The notes beneath the pieces are model-generated. The model was not told the origin of the DNA and searched no databases. It worked only from the letters and a program-made list of their open reading frames with translations. A stretch of DNA of 42,013 nt. Source: Streptomyces hydrogenans. Its GTDB lineage: Bacteria; Actinomycetota; Actinomycetes; Streptomycetales; Streptomycetaceae. Positions 20,960 to 28,910 of this stretch are shown piece after piece. Position 1 is the stretch's first letter. Each line of letters begins with the position of its first letter. The position numbers were made by a program, and so were the translations under genes. Location: NCBI RefSeq assembly GCF_014656075.1, contig NZ_BNBS01000072.1, positions 1 to 42,013 of the forward strand. The letters run 5' to 3'.

Positions 20960-23377
20960 ATGAAGGACGTCACCCAGCTGCACGAAGGGTGGAGCCTGCG
21001 CCACGAGGGCGCACTTCTCCCGGCGCAGGTGCCCGGCTGTGTCCACACCGATCTGCTCGCCGCCGGGGTGATACCGGACCCGTTCCTCGGGCTGAACGAG
21101 ACCGGGACCGCCTGGGTCGGGCGCCGGGCGTGGTCGTACGTGAGGGAACTCGACGCCGATGACGCCGGTCACGCCGCCGGCGGCGGCCACGAGCGCTCCG
21201 AGCTGGTCTTCGAGGGTCTGGACACCGCCGCGGAGGTCTTCGTCGGCGGGGAGTCGCTCGGTACGACGCGGAACATGCACCGCGTCCACCGCTTCGACGT
21301 CACGGGCCGGTCGGGGCCGTTGGAGGTGCGCTTCGACTCCGCGTACGACGAGGCCGAGCGGGTCCGGGCGCTCACCGGCGACCGGCCCAACGTCTATCCC
21401 GAACCGTTCCAGTACATCCGCAAGATGGCCTGCTCCTTCGGCTGGGACTGGGGGCCCACCGTGGTCACCGCCGGCATGTGGCGCCCGGTGCGGATCGAGC
21501 GCTGGTCGGTCGCCCGGCTCGCCGAGGTCCGCCCGCTGGTCACCGTCGACGGCACCACCGGACGGGTCGACCTCCGGATCAGGACCACCCGCACCGAGAG
21601 CGGCGCGGGCCGCCCGCTGATGATCCGCGCGACGGTGGCCGGCGCCGCCGCCGAGACGGTCTTCGAGGACGGGGAGACCGCACTGCGCCTGGAGGTGCCC
21701 GAGCCGGAGCCGTGGTGGCCGCGCGGGTACGGTTCCCAGCCGCTGTACGCCCTCGACGTCGAGCTCCTGGACGAGGACGGCACGCCGCTCGACTCCTGGT
21801 CGCGGCGGATCGGCTTCCGTACCGTCACCGTCGACCGCTCCGAGGACGCCCACGGCACCGGCTTCACCTTCGTCGTCAACGGCGTGCGGATCTTCGCCCG
21901 CGGCGTCAACTGGATCCCCGACGACGTCCTGCCCTCCCGGGTCACGCCCGAGCGCTACCGCGCCCGCCTCACCCAGGCCGCCGACGCCAACGTCGACCTG
22001 GTCAGGATCTGGGGCGGCGGGATCTACGAGGACGACGCCTTCTACGACGTCTGCGACGAGCTGGGCCTCATGGTCTGGCAGGACTTCCTCTTCGCCTGCG
22101 CCGCCTACCCCGAGGAGCAGCCGCTGCGCGGAGAGGTGGAGGCCGAGGCGCGCGACAACGTTGTCCGCCTGATGCCGCACGCCAGCCTTGTGCTCTGGAA
22201 CGGCAACAACGAGAACCTGTGGGGCTTCCGCGACTGGGACTGGGAGGAGCCGCTCGCCGGCGACTCCTGGGGCGAGGGCTACTACCTCGGGATCCTCCCC
22301 CGGATCGTCGCCGAACTCGACCCCACCCGCCCCTACACCGCCGGCAGCCCCTGGTCCGGCTCCTGGGACCACCACCCCAACGACCCCCGGCACGGCACCC
22401 ACCACTCGTGGGAGGTCTGGAACCGGCAGGACTACGCCGAATACCGCGCCGACGTGCCCCGCTTCTGCGCCGAGTTCGGCTGGCAGGCCCCGCCCGCGAT
22501 CAGCACCCTGCGGCGCGCCCTGCCCGGCGAGGACCTCGCCCCCGACTCCCCCGGGATGCTGCACCACCAGAAGGCCGAGGACGGCAACGGCAAGCTGAAC
22601 CGCGGCATCGAGCGCCACTTCGGCCTCCCCGACGGCGACTTCGACCGCTGGCACTACCTCGCCCAGGTCGTCCAGGCCCGCGCCGTCGCCGCCGGCATCG
22701 AACACTGGCGCTCCCACTGGCCGGTCTGCGCCGGCACCGTCGTCTGGCAGCTCAACGACTGCTGGCCGGTGAGCAGTTGGGCGGCCATCGACGGCGACGG
22801 ACACCTCAAGCCCCTCTACCACGAACTGCGCCGCGTCTACGCCGACCGCCTCCTCGGCCTCGTCCCCGCGGAGGAGGGCCCGGTGCTGGCCCTCGACAAC
22901 CAGTCCGGCACGACCTGGCGCACCACCGTCACCCTGCGCCGCGTCGCCGCCGACGGCACCGTGCTGAAGGAGGCCGCGCTGGAGCTGGAGGCGGCGGCCC
23001 GGACGGTGGTGCGGATGGTCGTCCCGGCGTCCCTCCTGCCGGCGGCCGACTCCGGCAAGGAACTGCTTGTCGCCGATGCGGACGGCCTCCGGTCGGTCCA
23101 CCTGCCGGTGTGCGAGAAGGAGTTCGCGTACCCGGCGGCCGCGTACGACGTCCGGGTCGAACCGTCCGGCGACGGCGACTCGGTCGTGACCGTCACCGCC
23201 CGCACCCTCGTACGGGACCTGCTGCTCCAGGCGGACCGGCTGGCCCCGGGCGCCCGCGCCGACCGCGGCCTGGTCACCCTCCTGCCGGGCGAGGAGGTCC
23301 GGATCGCGGTGCGCGGCTGGGCGGGCGGCGACCCGGAGGACGTACGGGCGGCCCTGTTCAGCGTGGGAGCGGCGTGA
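20960..23377 (+). CDS. Cytoplasmic GH2 beta-mannosidase
   Basis: 805 aa from ATG 20960 (GGAG nine nt upstream); the frame is open back to 20861 but without a better start. No signal peptide. The domain order is that of GH2 beta-mannosidases: N-terminal jelly roll (HEGWSLRHEG, VPGCVHTDLLAAG), immunoglobulin-like domain (about 185-300), and the TIM barrel with GVNWIPDDVLPSR, RIWGGGIYEDD and YDVCDELGLMVWQDFLFAC. Acid/base Glu418 lies in NGNNENLWG and the nucleophile Glu505 in RFCAEFGWQ. It should remove beta-linked mannose from imported manno-oligosaccharides. The stop overlaps the start of the second LacI gene (GTGA), so enzyme and regulator are co-translated. An exact copy of the mannan operator is embedded at 22154-22165. 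Confidence 0.94.
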   Translation: MKDVTQLHEGWSLRHEGALLPAQVPGCVHTDLLAAGVIPDPFLGLNETGTAWVGRRAWSYVRELDADDAGHAAGGGHERSELVFEGLDTAAEVFVGGESLGTTRNMHRVHRFDVTGRSGPLEVRFDSAYDEAERVRALTGDRPNVYPEPFQYIRKMACSFGWDWGPTVVTAGMWRPVRIERWSVARLAEVRPLVTVDGTTGRVDLRIRTTRTESGAGRPLMIRATVAGAAAETVFEDGETALRLEVPEPEPWWPRGYGSQPLYALDVELLDEDGTPLDSWSRRIGFRTVTVDRSEDAHGTGFTFVVNGVRIFARGVNWIPDDVLPSRVTPERYRARLTQAADANVDLVRIWGGGIYEDDAFYDVCDELGLMVWQDFLFACAAYPEEQPLRGEVEAEARDNVVRLMPHASLVLWNGNNENLWGFRDWDWEEPLAGDSWGEGYYLGILPRIVAELDPTRPYTAGSPWSGSWDHHPNDPRHGTHHSWEVWNRQDYAEYRADVPRFCAEFGWQAPPAISTLRRALPGEDLAPDSPGMLHHQKAEDGNGKLNRGIERHFGLPDGDFDRWHYLAQVVQARAVAAGIEHWRSHWPVCAGTVVWQLNDCWPVSSWAAIDGDGHLKPLYHELRRVYADRLLGLVPAEEGPVLALDNQSGTTWRTTVTLRRVAADGTVLKEAALELEAAARTVVRMVVPASLLPAADSGKELLVADADGLRSVHLPVCEKEFAYPAAAYDVRVEPSGDGDSVVTVTARTLVRDLLLQADRLAPGARADRGLVTLLPGEEVRIAVRGWAGGDPEDVRAALFSVGAA
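22154..22165. promoter_or_regulatory. Exact mannan operator inside the beta-mannosidase gene
   Basis: GACAACGTTGTC, in frame as Asp399-Asn400-Val401-Val402 with the uncommon Val codon GTT. It is identical to the sites before the mannanase and ROK kinase genes. An intragenic operator could act as a roadblock or loop anchor for the LacI protein. Confidence 0.55.
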
Positions 23378-24429
23378 GCGCCCCAGCCTCGCGCGTCCCC
23401 GGCCGGCGGGTCACGATCAACGACGTGGCCGCGCTGGCCGGGGTGTCCAAGGGGGCGGTGTCCCTCGCCTTCAACAACCGTCCGGGGGTGTCACCCACGA
23501 CCCGGGAGCGCATCTTCGCGGCGGCCGGGGAACTCGGCTGGAGCCCGAACCAGACCGCGCGCAACCTCTCCGGCCGGCGGGCCGGCATCGTCGGCCTGGC
23601 GATCTGCCGGCCCGCCCGCCTCCTCGGCCTCGAACCCTTCTACATGGAGTTCATCTCCGGCATCGAGGACGTCCTCGCCGAACGCTCCTGCTCCCTCCTC
23701 CTCCGGCTCGTCCGCGACCTGGACGAGGAGACCGCCCTCTACCAGGAGTGGTGGCGCGGCAGGACCGTCGGCGGGGCGATCCTGGTCGACTTCCACCGGG
23801 ACGACCCGCGGATCCCGCCCCTGAGGGCCCTCGGCATGCCCGTGGTGGCCGTCGGACACCCGTCGCTGACCGGCGGGTTCCCCTCGGTGTGGACGGACGA
23901 CGCCTCGGCGGCCGCGGAGGCGGTGCGCTACCTGGCGGCGCTCGGACACCGGCGCATCGCCCGCGTCGGCGGTCCCTCCGGCCTCGGCCACAGCGGCATC
24001 CGCGCCGCCGCCTTCGAGGCGACCATGGCCGAACTGGGCCTGGACGGAGGCCGGCAGGTGGCGACCGGCTTCGTCGGGGAGGAGGGCGCCCGGGCCACCC
24101 GCGGCCTCCTCATGTCCCCGGACCGTCCGACGGCCATCGTGTACGACAACGACATCATGGCCGTGGCCGGGGCGGCCGTGGCGGCGGAGATGGGCCTCTC
24201 GGTCCCCGACGACCTCTCCCTGCTGGCCTGGGACGACTCCCAGCTGTGCCGCCTGACCCACCCACCGCTGTCGGCGATGAGCCACGACGTCCACCACTTC
24301 GGCGAGGAGGTCGCCCGAACCCTCTTCGACGTGATCGAGGGCACCCGCACCGGCACCCACCAGGTCCCCACCCCGTCCCTGACCCCACGGGGGTCGACGG
24401 GGCCGCCGGGGTCGCCGGGGCGGGTGTAG
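23374..24429 (+). CDS. LacI-family transcriptional regulator, mannan locus (copy 2)
   Basis: 351 aa from GTG 23374; its GTGA overlaps the mannosidase stop, and GGGAG lies just upstream. Helix-turn-helix: VTINDVAALAGVSKGAVSLAF, hinge helix NQTARNLSGRRA. The effector domain contains YDNDIMAVAGAAVAAEMG and WDDSQLCRLTHPPLS. It is the paralog of the regulator at 16273 and shares long blocks of its effector domain, including MEFISG and YLAALGHRRIARVGG. Co-translation with the beta-mannosidase means its level follows mannan metabolism, a usual autoregulated set-up. It is a good candidate for the TGAACCGGTTCA-like sites in the divergent promoter region upstream of its own operon; that pairing is inferred. 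The C-terminus is Pro/Gly-rich. Confidence 0.92.
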   Translation: MSAPASRVPGRRVTINDVAALAGVSKGAVSLAFNNRPGVSPTTRERIFAAAGELGWSPNQTARNLSGRRAGIVGLAICRPARLLGLEPFYMEFISGIEDVLAERSCSLLLRLVRDLDEETALYQEWWRGRTVGGAILVDFHRDDPRIPPLRALGMPVVAVGHPSLTGGFPSVWTDDASAAAEAVRYLAALGHRRIARVGGPSGLGHSGIRAAAFEATMAELGLDGGRQVATGFVGEEGARATRGLLMSPDRPTAIVYDNDIMAVAGAAVAAEMGLSVPDDLSLLAWDDSQLCRLTHPPLSAMSHDVHHFGEEVARTLFDVIEGTRTGTHQVPTPSLTPRGSTGPPGSPGRV

Positions 24430-24449
24430 GCGGGGTCGGGGGACGGGGT

Positions 24450-24563
24450 TGGGGGGCCTCCCCGCAGGGGGCCTCCCCGCAGGGGCTTCCCGCAGGGGCT
24501 TCCCGCAGGGGCTTTCCGCAGGGGCTTTCCGCAGGGGCTTTCCGCAGAGGGCTTTCCGCAGGG
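24450..24563. repeat. Short tandem repeat (13-bp GCAGGGGCTTTCC units)
   Basis: The unit GCAGGGGCTTTCC or GCAGGGGCTTCCC is repeated about six times, with two longer 15-bp versions at the left end and one 14-bp version at the right end. The left units contain CCCC-GCA-GGGG hairpins. It fills the gap between the convergent LacI and cadmium-transporter genes and may act as terminator. Nothing else is seen up to 24656. Confidence 0.9.
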
Positions 24564-24656
24564 TAGGCGGCGCCCTGATCCATTGCGTCCGTCGGGTGCG
24601 GCACGTGGGTCAGCCCTTGGCGGGGCCCCGCCGACCCGGGACGGAGCCCGGCCGGC

Positions 24657-25262
24657 TCACAGGCCGAAGGCGCCGCCTTCGACGAGGATGAGGAGGCCGA
24701 CGGCGATGAGGACCAGGGGCAGCAGGATGTGGCCCCAGCGGGCGAGGGCCCGGGCGACGACGGGGCGGGTGGCGAAGAACCGTCCGGCGAAGCACCACAC
24801 CGCGACCAGGACGAGGAACACCACCGCGTAGACGGCCATCCCGCCGGCGCCGGCGGTGGCGAAGACGGGTACGTAGACGCCGATGTTGTCGCCGCCGTTG
24901 GCGAAGGTGACCGCTGCGACCTCCAGCGGGCCGGGGCCGCCGTCCTCGGTCCGCGCCTCCTCGTCTTCGGGACCGCCGTCGCGGTGGTCCTTCCATGCCT
25001 GCCAGGCGGCCTTGAGGCCGAGCGCGAGGGGCAGCAGGCCGAGGTAGGGAAGGACCGAGGCGGGCAGGAAGGTGGCCCCGAAGGCGGCGGCCACCGCCAC
25101 GGCCAGGATCGCGGCGAAGCCCAGGTACTGGCCCAGGACGACGCGCCGTGCGGAGCCCGGGTCCCCGGCGCCCTGGGAGAAGAACAGCGCCAGGATCAGG
25201 ATGTCGTCGATGTTGGTGACGGCGAACAGCCCTGCGGCCTGCCCGATGATGCCCAGGTCCAC
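24657..25262 (-). CDS. CadD-family cadmium resistance-type transporter
   Basis: 201 aa from ATG 25262. Five or six hydrophobic segments. The first helix contains AVTNIDDILILALFF and the fourth AAVTFANGGDNIGVYVPVF; the paired N-(I/G)-D-D/D-N motifs in two inverted halves are the hallmark of the CadD/LysE-like cadmium transporter family. A charged loop (WKDHRDGGPEDEEARTEDG, about residues 91-109) separates the halves. These proteins confer resistance to or export cadmium and perhaps other cations. The gene is alone: convergent to the LacI gene and preceded by 527 bp without a recognised gene. It has no obvious link to mannan use. Confidence 0.87.
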   Translation of the reverse strand: MDLGIIGQAAGLFAVTNIDDILILALFFSQGAGDPGSARRVVLGQYLGFAAILAVAVAAAFGATFLPASVLPYLGLLPLALGLKAAWQAWKDHRDGGPEDEEARTEDGGPGPLEVAAVTFANGGDNIGVYVPVFATAGAGGMAVYAVVFLVLVAVWCFAGRFFATRPVVARALARWGHILLPLVLIAVGLLILVEGGAFGL

Positions 25263-25789
25263 GAGTAGGCGCCCTCTGGTGCGGTACGGATGATCCCGGC
25301 GACGCTACCGCGCACCCGCACCTCCCGCACGGGGCCCTCGCCCCGCGCTGCCGCCGCGTCGGTGGACGCCGACCCCCGGGAGCTGCGACGGATGCCGTCG
25401 GTGGCGAGGTCGGGGCGCTCGACGCCACGGAGAACGAAGTCCCTGTTGAGGAGGTGGACTTGGCGCCCTTACCCGGCGCGGAAGCCATCGGACCCTGCTC
25501 GGCATCCTGCACGGTGACGGACACCGAGGCGGGCGGGCCCACGCGTGGCGGTCGGACCTGCGCCGGGTCCCACTGCCCGGAGATCCGCTGCGGCTCGATT
25601 CCGGGTGGTGGGGATTAACCGAAGGAACGGTTCAGGACGCCGTCTTGACGGATCAACGCATTCTCCTGCGGATTCCTGAAAGCCGAGTTGAGGGTAGAGG
25701 GCGTGCCGATCGATAACAAGGGTTCAAACATAACCGGTTAAGTTATCGGCGGACTGCACTCCCCCTCTTCACCCCTCACGCTCCCCCCG
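25263..25789. other. 527-bp region without a recognised gene
   Basis: Lies upstream of the cadmium-transporter gene and downstream of manA. The left 330 bp keep coding-like G/C third positions in one register on both strands but have no good start, ribosome site or recognisable product, so a decayed gene is possible. The right 170 bp are much richer in A/T, with GGGATTAACC, CGATAAC...GTTATCG arms and the TAACCGGTTA palindrome, and look regulatory. Confidence 0.5.
25731..25740. promoter_or_regulatory. TAACCGGTTA palindrome nested in CGATAAC...GTTATCG arms
   Basis: A perfect 10-bp palindrome with central CCGG, flanked by CGATAAC (25711-25717) and GTTATCG (25742-25748). It resembles the TGAACCGGTTCA-like sites of the mannan locus (9 of 12 positions). 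It is 50 bp beyond the manA stop and 470 bp before the cadmium-transporter start, so its target is unclear. Confidence 0.4.
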
Positions 25790-26980
25790 TCACCCGAGAC
25801 GCTCGGCGGTGCCCGTCGTGGCCCGGAAGGCCGTCCCGGCGCCTTCCACTCCGACCCCGGCGCCCGCGGGCACGTACACGGCCTGGCCGGGACGGATGGC
25901 GAGGGACTTCCCGGAGGAGGCGAGGGTCAGGGCCCCCGCGGTGCACAGGAGGATCTGCGGGGCGTCCAGCGTCGCGCGCCACGGGGGCACCCCGGCCCGG
26001 AGGACGTACCGCGACAGGCGGAAGTCGTCCACCGGTGCCGGATACACCTCCTCGCCCGCCTCCTCCCTGGGAGCCAGGACCCGGGCCGGCGGAGCGTCGA
26101 AACGGACGACCCTCGTCAGCTCCTCCACGTCGACGTGCTTGGAGGTCAACCCGCACCGCAGGACATTGTCGGAACTCGCCATGACCTCCACGCCGAGCCC
26201 GGAGAGGTACGCGTGCGGAACTCCGGCGCCGAGGAACAGCGCCTCCCCGGGGTTCAGTTCGACGTACCGGAGCATCAGGGCGGACAGCAGCCCGGCGTCG
26301 CCCGGATGAGCCTGCGCCATGCGGTCGTAGGCGACGACGCGCGCCTCGGCCGCCCCCTTCGCCGCCACCGCCAACGCGCGGACGACGGCGTCGAGCAGCC
26401 CCTCAGGCGGCCGGAGGAAGGCCCGGAACACCTCCGCGAGGGCCTGCCGCTCGGGCCCGGCCCGCAGGCTCTCGACGTACGGCCGCAGAGCGGGCACGTC
26501 CAGGGAGTCGAGCAGGTCGGCGGTGCCCGCCGCACCCCGAAAGCCGCACAGCCCCCGGAACGGCGTGAGGGCGACGATCATCTCCGGTTTGTGCTGGTCG
26601 TCGCGGTAGTTCCGGTGGGCCGCGTCCAGGGGCACACCCAGCGCGTTCTCCCGGGCGAAGCCGGCCTGCGCCTGGGCGAGGTCGGGATGCACCTGGAGGG
26701 AGAGCGGCGCCTCGGCCGCCAGAAGCTTGAGCAGGAACGGAAGTCGAGCCCCGAACCTGCGCGCGGTGACGGCCCCGAGCTCCCTCTCCGGATCCTCGGC
26801 GATGACCCGGTCCAGCGGCGCCAGGACGCCACCTCTCGAAATCCGGGAAGGCGCCGCCGGATGGGCGCCCATCCACAGCTCCGCCTGGGGGCTGCCGGTG
26901 GGCGGCACACCCAGGAGTTCCGGCAACAGGGTGCGGGAGCCCCAGTCGTAGGACTGGACTGTGGTGCGGAGGAGGTCCAT
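25790..26980 (-). CDS. manA: Mannose-6-phosphate isomerase, type I
   Basis: 396 aa from ATG 26980, full length for the family. Zinc-site residues are visible: Gln and His in SLQVHPDL, Glu in DQHKPEMIVAL, and His in GAGVPHAYL. N-terminal YDWGSRTLLPELLG and ELWMGAHPAAPS are also family signatures, as is SSDNVLRCGLTSKHVDV. It interconverts mannose-6-phosphate and fructose-6-phosphate, so it links mannose released by the beta-mannosidase to glycolysis. It lies downstream of the ROK kinase gene on the same strand but is separated by 647 bp filled with a hairpin repeat array, so whether both share one transcript is open. Many actinomycetes have a second manA near their GDP-mannose genes; this one looks catabolic by context. 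Confidence 0.95.
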   Translation of the reverse strand: MDLLRTTVQSYDWGSRTLLPELLGVPPTGSPQAELWMGAHPAAPSRISRGGVLAPLDRVIAEDPERELGAVTARRFGARLPFLLKLLAAEAPLSLQVHPDLAQAQAGFARENALGVPLDAAHRNYRDDQHKPEMIVALTPFRGLCGFRGAAGTADLLDSLDVPALRPYVESLRAGPERQALAEVFRAFLRPPEGLLDAVVRALAVAAKGAAEARVVAYDRMAQAHPGDAGLLSALMLRYVELNPGEALFLGAGVPHAYLSGLGVEVMASSDNVLRCGLTSKHVDVEELTRVVRFDAPPARVLAPREEAGEEVYPAPVDDFRLSRYVLRAGVPPWRATLDAPQILLCTAGALTLASSGKSLAIRPGQAVYVPAGAGVGVEGAGTAFRATTGTAERLG

Positions 26981-27627
26981 GTTCGCTTCCCGGAGTGTGT
27001 GCGACGAAGGGGAGGGGCGGGCGGTGGCGGTCCTGGAGGCTCACGCGTCGTGCGCCTTCGGGTACGAGGAAGGCCCCCGCCCATGTCTGGCGGAGGAGGG
27101 ACGTCAGGGGCGGGCGGCGAACAACGGCTTCGCCGCGGATCCGGCGCGGGTCGGACGAAAAAGGCCGGGCACGTGGAGGGGGCTCCAGCCGGCGTCCGCC
27201 GAAGGGCGGACGGCAGGCACGTGGGGACGCCTCCGCCGCGGATCCGGCTCAGGCCGGACGTGCCGGGTCGGACACGAGGGGAAGCCCCCGCCGACATCCA
27301 GGCGAAGGCCTGACACCGGAGGCGGGCACGGCGGGACGGCTCCGCCCCGGGCCCGACGCGTCAGGGGCGGACACAAGGCGAGGCTCCCGCCGACTGCCCG
27401 TCGGAGCCCGAGGACGGCAGAGGCCGGCACGAGGACCTCCCCCGCCCGGACCCGCCGGAAGAACGGACGCACGGACGGGTACGAGAGGAGGCTCCACCCG
27501 CACCCACCGCAGGACGGACGCCCGGACGGGCACGGGAAGAGCCCCCGCACCCGAGCGAAGCCCGACGTGACGTCTCGGGTTCGGGCACGAGGAACGTGTC
27601 GCGCTCGCGTCCGGCGGACAGCGGACG
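26981..27627. repeat. Array of degenerate ~50-bp repeats, each with a small hairpin
   Basis: Between the ROK kinase stop and the manA start. On the minus strand about nine imperfect units of 45-57 bp can be aligned; each holds a short hairpin, then GGCGG(A/G)GCC, then CCTCGTGCCC-like sequence. Stems differ in sequence but stay paired: CGTCCGCC-GAAG-GGCGGACG (27193-27212), TCCGGC-TCAG-GCCGGA (27243-27258), CAGGC-GAAG-GCCTG (27299-27312), CCGAC-n5-GTCGG (27390-27404). Open frames exist on both strands in several phases, as expected for GC-rich repeats, and none has a plausible product. Confidence 0.8.
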
Positions 27628-28605
27628 TCAGGTGGTGGCCGCCCGTCCCCTCGCACCCGTCCCCTCGCGGATCAGCCCGGAGGCGGCGGCGCCGGCGGCG
27701 GCCGCGCCGATCAGCCCCGCGTCGAGGGCCAGCGCGGCGGGCACGACCGGGACGCCACGGGTGAAGTCGAGGACGGCGTACGACTCCAGATGGCGCCGCA
27801 GCGGCGCGAACAGCGTCTCGCCGGCCTGGGAGACGCCGCCTCCGACCACGACCAGGTCGAGTTCGACGAGCGCGGCGGTCGCCGCGATGGCGGCGGCCAG
27901 GGCGCGACCGGCCCGGTCGAACGCGGCGAGCGCCCTCGGGTCACCGGCACGGGCGGACAGCTCGACCTCGCGAGCCGTGGCGGGCAGGCCGGCCGGAGGC
28001 GCCCACCCGGATTCCAGGGCGTGGGCCGCGATCGCCGTGCCGCTGGCGTAGCGCTCGACGCAGCCCAGGGCGCCGCAGGGGCACAGGGGGCCGTTCTGGT
28101 CGACGGTGATGTGCCCGATGTGGCCGGCGTTCCCGGTCGTTCCGGCGTGCACGGAGCCGCCCAGGACCAGGCCGCCCCCGACCCCGGTCGAGACGACCAT
28201 GCACAGGACGTTCGCCACGCCCTTCGCCGCGCCGATCCAGTGTTCCGCCGCCGCCATCGCGACCGCGTCGCCGACGAGCACCGGCTCGACGCCCACCGGG
28301 ACGGCGGGATGGCTCCGCACCCGATCGACCAGGGGGAACGAACGCCAGGCCGGGATGTTCACGGGGCTCACCGTGCCGGCGAAGGTGTGGACGGGCCCGG
28401 CGCTCCCGATCCCCAGGCAGGACAGCGAGGCCCACTCGGGACGGGCGGCCAGCTCGTCCACGACCGAGGTGACCGCCGCCATCATCACCTCGGCGGACTC
28501 CCGCGCGGGCGTGGGCCGCTGCGCCCGCGCCACCACGCGCCCCTCGGCGTCGACCAGCGCCCCGGCGATCTTCGTACCACCGATGTCCAGCGCTCCGTAC
28601 ACCAT
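27628..28605 (-). CDS. ROK-family sugar kinase (probable mannokinase/glucokinase type)
   Basis: 325 aa from ATG 28605. Phosphate-binding loop ALDIGGTKIAGALVD at the N-terminus; catalytic Asp in VGDAVAMAAAEHW (homologous to the ROK E/D-N-D region); second ATP motif VVSTGVGGGLVLGG. The ROK zinc signature is complete: GHIGHITVDQNGPLCPCGALGCVE with one His and three Cys (quoted parts GHIGHITV and CPCGALGCVE). It should phosphorylate a hexose at C6. An exact mannan operator 57 bp upstream and the downstream mannose-6-phosphate isomerase suggest mannose as the main substrate; glucose or fructose cannot be excluded. Confidence 0.9.
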   Translation of the reverse strand: MVYGALDIGGTKIAGALVDAEGRVVARAQRPTPARESAEVMMAAVTSVVDELAARPEWASLSCLGIGSAGPVHTFAGTVSPVNIPAWRSFPLVDRVRSHPAVPVGVEPVLVGDAVAMAAAEHWIGAAKGVANVLCMVVSTGVGGGLVLGGSVHAGTTGNAGHIGHITVDQNGPLCPCGALGCVERYASGTAIAAHALESGWAPPAGLPATAREVELSARAGDPRALAAFDRAGRALAAAIAATAALVELDLVVVGGGVSQAGETLFAPLRRHLESYAVLDFTRGVPVVPAALALDAGLIGAAAAGAAASGLIREGTGARGRAATT

Positions 28606-28661
28606 CCACCCAGCCTCTCCAGAACTTCCGAACCGTGCGGGACACCACTCTGCCGAGCGAT

Positions 28662-28673
28662 GACAACGTTGTC
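28662..28673. promoter_or_regulatory. LacI-type operator upstream of the ROK kinase gene
   Basis: GACAACGTTGTC, identical to the sites at 14695-14706 and 22154-22165, 57 bp before the kinase ATG. TTGTCA, a possible -35 hexamer, overlaps its end on the minus strand, which would give repression by occlusion. Confidence 0.78.
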
Positions 28674-28684
28674 CAGCGATGAAC

Positions 28685-28696
28685 GGACCCGGTTAA
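28685..28696. promoter_or_regulatory. Weak match to the TGAACCGGTTCA-type site
   Basis: GGACCCGGTTAA agrees with TGAACCGGTTCA at 9 of 12 positions and starts 11 bp from the GACAACGTTGTC site. Double control by both LacI paralogs would be possible here; chance similarity is also possible. Confidence 0.3.
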
Positions 28697-28910
28697 GCCC
28701 CAGCCGGCGACAGGTCGGCTCCTTCGGACACCCGTTCCGTCCCGGCATCGAGGGGCGTGCCCCTGGGTGCGCGCCCCTCGACGGCGCCCCGTCCGCCCCG
28801 TCCGCTCCTTCGCGCCGGGCCCTGAGCGGGTGACATCGGCCCCTCCTGGGCCCGGCCGGCCTCCGGGGTGCCCGTACCGTCCTGCCCTCGGCCCCTTGAA
28901 GGAGACGCAG

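Larger units (their letters stand above)
28606..28910. other. Divergent intergenic region with mannan operator
   Basis: 305 bp between the ROK kinase and a small secreted-protein gene. Beside the operators, TCGAGGGGCG (28748-28757) and CGCCCCTCGA (28772-28781) form a 10-bp hairpin of unknown role. TTGTCA inside the operator (minus strand) could be a -35 element of the kinase promoter. Confidence 0.6.

Noticed and set aside
24450..24563. CRISPR-like appearance of the 13-bp repeats
   Set aside because: Units are directly adjacent without spacers and far too short; no cas genes are present.
25391..25618. Cys-rich plus-strand frame (VEEVDLAPLPGAEAIG then several Cys) resembling a RiPP precursor
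   Set aside because: It lacks an acceptable start with ribosome site, shares its third-position bias with an antisense frame, and no modification enzymes lie nearby.
27104..27550. 148-codon minus-strand frame in the hairpin repeat array, with repeated Pro/Cys/Arg-rich peptide units
   Set aside because: Frames are open in several phases on both strands, unit lengths are not multiples of three and no start signal fits, so a structural repeat is more likely than a repeat protein.
28748..28781. Terminator for a gene upstream of the small secreted protein
   Set aside because: The 10-bp hairpin lies in a divergent promoter region where no gene ends, so a terminator role is not supported.
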